Assembly: GCF_001026695.1 (NCBI RefSeq)
Contig: NZ_LDNB01000012.1
Coordinates: forward strand, 79,812 to 143,811
DNA length: 64,000 nt
DNA from: Neobacillus vireti
GTDB lineage: Bacteria; Bacillota; Bacilli; Bacillales; Cytobacillaceae
Direction: 5' to 3'
The notes under the pieces were generated by a model. The model did not search any database, had not been told where the DNA came from, and saw only the letters and a program-made list of their open reading frames with translations. The translations under genes were made by a program, and so were the position numbers. Numbering within the stretch: the stretch's first letter is position 1; every line of letters begins with the position of its first letter. Below, piece by piece: positions 59,299 through 64,000 of this stretch.

Positions 59299-60672
59299 AT
59301 GGCAACAGTCGCGTTTCATACACTTGGATGCAAGGTGAATCATTATGAAACTGAAGCTATCTGGCAGTTGTTTAAACAAGAAGGCTACGATCGGGTTGAT
59401 TTTGAATCAATTTCCGACGTTTATATTATTAATACCTGTACAGTAACGAATACTGGCGATAAAAAAAGCCGTCAGGTTATCCGGCGTGCAGTGAGGAAAA
59501 ATCCTGATGCAGTCATCTGTGTTACTGGCTGTTACGCGCAAACATCTCCTGCCGAAATCATGGCGATTCCTGGTGTTGATATTGTTGTCGGTACACAGGA
59601 CCGTGTGAAAATGCTCGACTATATTGAACAATATAAGCAAGAGCGTCAGCCGATTAATGGCGTTGGCAATATTATGAAAAATCGTGTTTATGAGGAGCTT
59701 GATGTTCCGGCATTTACTGACAGAACACGAGCATCGTTAAAAATCCAAGAAGGCTGTAACAATTTCTGTACCTTCTGTATCATTCCTTGGGCCCGCGGTC
59801 TCATGAGATCCCGTGATCCTAAAGAAGTGATCCGCCAAGCGCAGCAGCTTGTGGATGCAGGCTACAAAGAAATCGTGTTAACAGGTATTCATACTGGCGG
59901 TTATGGTGAAGACATGAAGGATTATAATCTTGCGATGCTCCTCCGTGATTTAGAAGCGGGAGTAAACGGGATTGAACGCCTCCGGATATCATCAATTGAA
60001 GCCAGCCAGATCACCGATGAAGTGATCGAGGTAATTAAACATTCGAATATTGTTGTCCGGCATTTGCATATTCCATTGCAATCTGGTTCCAATACAGTAT
60101 TAAAAAGAATGCGCCGTAAATATACGATGGAATTCTTTGGAGAAAGACTGGAGCGCCTGAAAGAAGTACTTCCAGGTCTTGCGGTTACCTCTGATGTGAT
60201 CGTTGGATTCCCTGGGGAAACCGAAGAAGAATTTATGGAAACGTACAATTTTATTAAAGATCATAAATTCTCTGAGCTTCATGTATTCCCGTATTCTAAG
60301 CGTACAGGCACACCGGCTGCACGAATGGAAGACCAAGTGAATGAAGAAGTGAAAAATGAACGGGTTCACCGCTTAATTTCCCTTTCCGATCAACTGGCAA
60401 AGGAATACGCCTCACTTTTTGAAGGTGAAGTATTAGAAGTAATTCCGGAAGAGGAATATAAGGATGAAGCAAATTCTGGTTTATATGTTGGATATACTGA
60501 CAACTACTTGAAAGTTGTTTTTCCGGCAACTGAAGAGATGATTGGTAAGATTGTTAAAGTTAAGATAACCAAAGCTGGATATCCATACAATGAAGGCCAA
60601 TTTGTTCGAGTTGTTGAAGATACGTCAGTAGTTAAAGAAGAAGTCTTTAATACAGAAGAAGCGGCAATTTAA
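59299..60672 (+). CDS. mtaB: tRNA t6A37 methylthiotransferase MtaB
   Basis: MtaB (YqeV) adds a methylthio group to t6A37 in tRNAs reading ANN codons. The 457-residue protein has an N-terminal UPF0004 domain whose Fe-S cysteines lie in HTLGCKVN, NTCTVTN and CVTGCYAQ. The radical SAM motif is CNNFCTFC near residue 153 and a C-terminal TRAM domain follows. All cluster cysteines are present. GAGGTGAGG precedes the ATG. The gene ends at a terminator. Confidence 0.96.
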   Translation: MATVAFHTLGCKVNHYETEAIWQLFKQEGYDRVDFESISDVYIINTCTVTNTGDKKSRQVIRRAVRKNPDAVICVTGCYAQTSPAEIMAIPGVDIVVGTQDRVKMLDYIEQYKQERQPINGVGNIMKNRVYEELDVPAFTDRTRASLKIQEGCNNFCTFCIIPWARGLMRSRDPKEVIRQAQQLVDAGYKEIVLTGIHTGGYGEDMKDYNLAMLLRDLEAGVNGIERLRISSIEASQITDEVIEVIKHSNIVVRHLHIPLQSGSNTVLKRMRRKYTMEFFGERLERLKEVLPGLAVTSDVIVGFPGETEEEFMETYNFIKDHKFSELHVFPYSKRTGTPAARMEDQVNEEVKNERVHRLISLSDQLAKEYASLFEGEVLEVIPEEEYKDEANSGLYVGYTDNYLKVVFPATEEMIGKIVKVKITKAGYPYNEGQFVRVVEDTSVVKEEVFNTEEAAI

Positions 60673-60678
60673 GGAAAG

Positions 60679-60704
60679 AGGACCTATTCTGGGTCCTTTT
60701 TTTG
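60679..60704 (+). terminator. Terminator after mtaB
   Basis: AGGACC pairs with GGTCCT around TATTCTG, followed by seven T. It closes the heat-shock operon. Confidence 0.88.
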
Positions 60705-60742
60705 GTTTAGGTTTGGTTTTATTGTGGAAAAAATTGTCTAAT

Positions 60743-60857
60743 TAGCCAAAACACCTTAAAAAATAGCCAAAAGCCTTGGAAAAGTAGCCAAAACACTCAA
60801 GAAAGTAGCCATAACCCATGGAAAAGTAGCCAAAACACCTCGAAAAATAGCCAAAAA
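60743..60857. repeat. Phased short-repeat array 3 (core TAGCCAAAACAC)
   Basis: TAGCC cores start at 60743, 60764, 60785, 60806, 60827 and 60848: six copies with exactly 21 bp between each. The core varies slightly (TAGCCAAAAGCC, TAGCCATAACCC). It occupies the 333-bp gap between mtaB and deoC. I see nothing else in that gap apart from AT-rich sequence that should hold the deoC promoter. Confidence 0.85.
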
Positions 60858-61005
60858 CTTTTCCGCTCTTAAAAATCTAGGATAATTTGGTCACAGCACA
60901 TGAATTTACTATAGGTTTCTAATGTTTTTCAGGGAAACTTAAAGTAAGTGGCAACTATCGATCCAAAATTTCAAATAACCTTAAGATCGAAGGGAGCATG
61001 AGCCA

Positions 61006-61683
61006 ATGGCTACTACTACAAATGTTGCTGCAATGATTGACCACACTTTACTAAAGCCGGAGTCAACAAAAGGACAAATCGAGACTCTCTGTCAAGAAGC
61101 CAGGGAGAATAAATTCTTTTCCGTATGTGTTAACCCAACCTGGGTCAGTGCGGCAAAGGAATTATTACAGGGCAGTGATGTCAAGGTTTGTACAGTAATT
61201 GGCTTCCCTTTAGGTGCGACAACTTCTGAAACGAAAGCGTTTGAAACAACAAATGCAATTGATCATGGTGCTGATGAAGTAGACATGGTCATTAATATTG
61301 GGGCACTAAAAGATGGCAATGATGAATTGGTGGGGAGCGATATCCTTGCTGTTGTTCAAGCAGCCAAGGGAAAAGCATTAACCAAGGTGATTATTGAAAC
61401 AAGTCTTTTGACGAAGGAAGAAAAAATTCGCGCCTGTGAGCTTGCTGTTAAAGCTGGTGCTAATTATGTAAAAACTTCAACCGGATTTTCAACCGGCGGT
61501 GCAACTGTTGAGGACATTGCCCTAATGAGGAAAACGGTAGGACCTGATATCGGTGTCAAAGCTTCCGGCGGTGTACGAAGCACAGAAGATGCCAAAAAAA
61601 TGATTGATGCCGGAGCGACGAGGATTGGAGCAAGTTCAAGTGTCGCGATCATAAACGGGATGCTAGTGACTTCAAATTACTAA
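61006..61683 (+). CDS. deoC: Deoxyribose-phosphate aldolase
   Basis: DeoC splits deoxyribose 5-phosphate into acetaldehyde and glyceraldehyde 3-phosphate. The 225-residue class I aldolase begins [20 protein letters not shown]. The Schiff-base lysine is in [14 protein letters not shown] near residue 155 and the second lysine in VKASGGVR near 185. GAAGGGAG lies upstream. In B. subtilis deoC is elsewhere, next to nucleoside genes; here it stands alone. Confidence 0.95.
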   Translation: MATTTNVAAMIDHTLLKPESTKGQIETLCQEARENKFFSVCVNPTWVSAAKELLQGSDVKVCTVIGFPLGATTSETKAFETTNAIDHGADEVDMVINIGALKDGNDELVGSDILAVVQAAKGKALTKVIIETSLLTKEEKIRACELAVKAGANYVKTSTGFSTGGATVEDIALMRKTVGPDIGVKASGGVRSTEDAKKMIDAGATRIGASSSVAIINGMLVTSNY

Positions 61684-61702
61684 AAAAAGAATTGATGTAA
61701 CA

Positions 61703-61955
61703 GCGCACGTAAAGCCAGAAAAGAGCGCATCTCGGTCAACTGGAAGGTCATAGTGCCCATGAAGCAAGAAAAAAGCCCAACATGGGCACTCTGGAAGGTT
61801 CACAGTGCCCATGAAGCAAGAAAAAAGCCCATCACGGGCACTCTGGAAGGTTCACAGTGCCCATGAAGCAAGAAAAAAGCTCATCACGGGCACTCTGGAA
61901 GGTTCACAGTGCCCATGAAGCAAGAAAAAAGCTCATTACGGGCACTCTGGGCAGT
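61703..61955. repeat. Tandem 52-bp hairpin repeat (four copies plus a degenerate one)
   Basis: GTGCCCATGAAGCAAG starts at 61753, 61805, 61857 and 61909, exactly 52 bp apart, with few differences. A decayed unit lies at about 61703-61752. Each unit contains AGTGCCC and GGGCACT arms that can form a hairpin around AAGCAAGAAAAAAGCCCAT or similar. It lies in the 358-bp gap between convergent deoC and yqeW. No ORF is convincing. Confidence 0.88.
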
Positions 61956-62016
61956 CACCGACTCACGTGGAGCCAATCCCTCAAACTCGGGTAAAATCTA
62001 AGTACTCAAATACAAA

Positions 62017-62042
62017 GAAAGACAGCAAAATTGCTGTCTTTC
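62017..62042. terminator. Convergent terminator between deoC and yqeW
   Basis: GAAAGACAGC (62017-62026) pairs with GCTGTCTTTC (62033-62042). It touches the end of yqeW. Confidence 0.85.
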
Positions 62043-62983
62043 TACGATACAGGGCGTTTTGGTTTTCGATCGTGGAAGTATAAAATCATCTCACCAAACC
62101 TTGTTGCAAACGGTAAAACCAGCAGGGAAGTGGCAACATTAAAAATCACACTAATATGCGCTAATTGCACATCCTTTCTACTTGCAAGCAACGGTGCGTT
62201 TTCGGTTAGCAGCGGGATCAGCGGAATAAACAGCAAAACCCCGAATACATTTAGCCAAACGTGGGCAAAGGCGGCCAGGCGAGATTCTTTTCCGCCGCCA
62301 ATCGATGCAATAATCGCCGTAATACAGGTGCCAATATTAGCCCCAAGCACAATTGCGATGCCAGCATCCAACTGCAGCAGCCCGGCAGTTAGAAAACCCA
62401 TCGCAATCCCAGTCATCGCCGTGCTTGACTGAATAATCGCCGTAATCACTGTGCCTGTTAATAAGCTCAAAAAAATATTATCATTAATCGATAAGATAAA
62501 TTTATTGATAAAGTCCATTGTGGTTAATGGCTTCGCTAATAATTCAAAACCTTTCATCGCCGTGAAAACAGAGGCAATTCCGAACACAAGCATGCCAATA
62601 CTTCTTGCCTTTTTATTTTTAAATAAAATTAGAAGTGCTCCACTAATGGCAAGGGGAACTAGGACGGCATCTAAATTAAAGGTAATTAGTTCTGTTTTAA
62701 AAGTTGTGCCAATATTGGTGCCGAGAATAATCCCGATTGACTGAGGAAAGGTCATAATTCTAGCAGAAATTAAGCCAATAGTAATGACCATAACAGCAGT
62801 GCTGCTTTGCAGGAGCGCTGTAATAAACGTTCCTGTCAACATCCCTTTTAATGGTGTTCGTGTTAGTTTGATCAGCCATGTTTTCAATTTATTTGCCGAC
62901 AAATTGAATAACCCAAACCTAATAATGGTCATTCCAAAAATAAATAATAAAATACAAAGAAGAAATAATAGTATGTATAGCAT
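62042..62983 (-). CDS. yqeW: Na/Pi cotransporter family protein (YqeW)
   Basis: A 313-residue polytopic membrane protein of the NptA/PhoU-associated Na/Pi cotransporter family. It shows the two inverted family repeats, each with the QSSTA signature: ALLQSSTAVMVITIGL near residue 60 and IIQSSTAMTGIAMG near residue 190, each followed by a GANIGT-type loop (LGTNIGTTF, LGANIGTCI). No PhoU-like tail is present. Phosphate or another anion is the likely substrate. GGGGAGGGGG precedes the ATG on the minus strand. Confidence 0.93.
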   Translation of the reverse strand: MLYILLFLLCILLFIFGMTIIRFGLFNLSANKLKTWLIKLTRTPLKGMLTGTFITALLQSSTAVMVITIGLISARIMTFPQSIGIILGTNIGTTFKTELITFNLDAVLVPLAISGALLILFKNKKARSIGMLVFGIASVFTAMKGFELLAKPLTTMDFINKFILSINDNIFLSLLTGTVITAIIQSSTAMTGIAMGFLTAGLLQLDAGIAIVLGANIGTCITAIIASIGGGKESRLAAFAHVWLNVFGVLLFIPLIPLLTENAPLLASRKDVQLAHISVIFNVATSLLVLPFATRFGEMILYFHDRKPKRPVS

Positions 62984-63105
62984 GTCTTGGCCCCCTCCCC
63001 TTCATTCTATGGTCAAATGTTGCGGGGCATGCCATTTTTTCAGACAAGCTCTTCTATATTTTGCATAAATAAATGAAAAGCTCGTTCTAACACAGCGAAT
63101 TTCAG

Positions 63106-63134
63106 TTGACCTTGTTCCAAGGTTATATTATAAT
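63106..63134 (+). promoter_or_regulatory. Sigma-A promoter of rpsU-yqeY
   Basis: TTGACC at 63106-63111 and TATAAT at 63129-63134, spacer 17 bp, 56 bp before the rpsU start. Confidence 0.85.
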
Positions 63135-63190
63135 TGCAAGGTACATGGATTGAATGTTAGTGTGTTGTGTTTCGGAGGGAGGGAAAGAGA

Positions 63191-63364
63191 ATGTCTAAAA
63201 CCGTCGTTCGTAAAAACGAATCGCTTGAAGATGCTCTTCGTCGCTTCAAACGTACAGTATCAAAAACTGGTACTTTGCAAGAGGCAAGAAAGCGCGAATT
63301 CTATGAAAAGCCAAGTGTAAAACGTAAGAAAAAGTCTGAAGCTGCAAGAAAACGTAAGTTTTAA
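63191..63364 (+). CDS. rpsU: 30S ribosomal protein S21
   Basis: S21 binds the 30S subunit near the anti-Shine-Dalgarno region. The 57-residue basic protein starts [20 protein letters not shown] and ends in a lysine/arginine-rich tail. ATG 63191 follows GGAGGGAGGGAAAGAG; the ORF extended to 63167 would begin upstream of that site. yqeY follows 15 bp later. Confidence 0.97.
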   Translation: MSKTVVRKNESLEDALRRFKRTVSKTGTLQEARKREFYEKPSVKRKKKSEAARKRKF

Positions 63365-63379
63365 GAGAGGGTGTATTAT

Positions 63380-63826
63380 ATGAGTCTTCTCGAGCGTTTA
63401 AATGATGATATGAAACAAGCGATGAAAAACAAGGAAAAAGACAGACTCTCCGTCATTCGGATGGTGAAAGCTTCGTTGCAAAATGAAGCTATCAAGCTTG
63501 GAACAAAAGAGCTTTCCGAGGATACAGAGCTAACAGTCCTTTCTCGCGAATTAAAACAACGCAAAGACTCCCTCCATGAATTTGATAAAGCTGGTCGTGA
63601 AGATCTGGTTGAAAAGCTGCGTACGGAGATTTCGATCGTCGAACTGTACATGCCGAAACAGCTTTCTGAAGAGGAGTTGTCAGTAATCGTTAAAGAAACG
63701 ATTGCTGAAGTAGGTGCAGCATCAAAAGCGGATATGGGAAAAGTGATGGCTGCAATTATGCCCAAAGTTAAGGGGAAAGCAGACGGATCACTTGTAAATA
63801 AATTTGTACAACAACACCTTTCATAG
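63380..63826 (+). CDS. yqeY: GatB/YqeY domain protein YqeY
   Basis: A 148-residue protein of the YqeY family, related to the C-terminal tRNA-binding domain of GatB. It starts [20 protein letters not shown] and ends with the GatB-like helical block [20 protein letters not shown]. It may help tRNA-dependent amidation, but its role is not established. ATG 63380 has GAGAGGGTG upstream; the TTG/GTG-extended form is inside that site. Co-transcribed with rpsU. Confidence 0.93.
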   Translation: MSLLERLNDDMKQAMKNKEKDRLSVIRMVKASLQNEAIKLGTKELSEDTELTVLSRELKQRKDSLHEFDKAGREDLVEKLRTEISIVELYMPKQLSEEELSVIVKETIAEVGAASKADMGKVMAAIMPKVKGKADGSLVNKFVQQHLS

Positions 63827-63838
63827 TATTCTGACACT

Positions 63839-63871
63839 AAGACCGCAGACCAGTAAAGTCTGCGGTCTTTT
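63839..63871 (+). terminator. Terminator after yqeY
   Basis: AAGACCGCAGAC pairs with GTCTGCGGTCTT around CAGTAAA, followed by TTATTTT. Confidence 0.92.
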
Positions 63872-63927
63872 ATTTTAGGTTGTGTTAAAACACATTGTTG
63901 GTTTTGTGCACAATGTTGCTCTACGTT

Positions 63928-64000
63928 TCAGGCGCGAGACTCCTGCGGGAGCAGCGGGACAGGTGAGACCCCGCAGGCGCGCAATTCGCCGAGGAGGCTC
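63928..64000. repeat. Repeat family 2, copy 2 (inverted, cut by window edge)
   Basis: GACTCCTGCGGGAG, GAGACCCCGCAGGCGC and GCCGAGGAGGCTC are the reverse complements of blocks in the element at 47340-47472, in reverse order. The outer end on the left is not clear and the right end lies beyond the window. Confidence 0.75.

Noticed and set aside
62451..63068. Plus-strand ORFs of 97 and 94 codons opposite yqeW
   Set aside because: They are antisense shadows of a clear membrane transporter gene.

Overview
The window reads as ordinary chromosomal backbone of an endospore-forming, naturally transformable Bacillota bacterium of the Bacillaceae, most like Neobacillus, Bacillus or Priestia. The evidence is the gene content and its order, which follows the B. 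subtilis yrvN-cymR-alaS-greA-mtn block and then the sda-comE-holA-spoIIP-lepA-dnaK-yqeY block almost gene for gene. Intact sigK, gpr, spoIIP and sda indicate sporulation, and comER/comEA/comEB/comEC indicate DNA uptake. No rRNA, tRNA, complete insertion sequence, prophage or CRISPR array was found. The genus is an inference.

Layout. 1-8863: start of rarA (minus), cymR, cysteine desulfurase, mnmA, a TPR protein, recD2, a PRC-barrel protein, two tiny genes and an AI-2E-type permease. 8868-14446: T-box-controlled alaS, then ireB-like yrzL, ruvX, yrzB and mltG. 14523-21670: a possible leader RNA, the wobble-uridine operon trmR-yrrN-yrrO with udk, then greA, pbpI, yrrS and yrzA. 21857-25282: the methionine-to-cysteine operon yrrT-mtnN-mccA-mccB. 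25389-26656: a cluster of very small ORFs, including three tandem YrzI-family genes. 26663-32280: pepF, a YjcZ-like small protein, a lipoprotein, sigK without a skin insertion, and divergent pssA and psd. 32298-37854: sda with DnaA boxes, then yqeG-yqeH-aroE-yhbY-nadD-yqeK-rsfS-yqeM. 37920-44264: comER, comEA, an extra NERD-domain gene flanked by repeat arrays, comEB, comEC and yqzM. 44600-52355: holA, rpsT, gpr, spoIIP, yqxA, lepA and hemW. 52375-60672: the CIRCE-controlled heat-shock operon hrcA-grpE-dnaK-dnaJ-prmA-rsmE-mtaB. 61006-64000: deoC, yqeW, rpsU and yqeY.

How the genes fit together. CymR controls sulfur genes, and the yrrT-mccB operon makes cysteine from S-adenosylhomocysteine. 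The desulfurase then passes cysteine sulfur to MnmA for tRNA thiolation. MnmA, TrmR/YrrN/YrrO and MtaB are three separate tRNA anticodon-loop modification systems. YqeH, YhbY, RsfS, RsmE, PrmA and LepA concern ribosome assembly or function.

The unusual content is in the gaps. Four arrays of short motifs repeat every 21 bp (20 bp at the first step in three arrays); they fall into three related core families. There are also two dispersed MITE-like families, a tandem 52-bp hairpin array and the tiny-ORF cluster. The greA terminator stem also carries the ribosome binding site of pbpI. These are the best candidates for undescribed biology; none has an assigned function from sequence alone.
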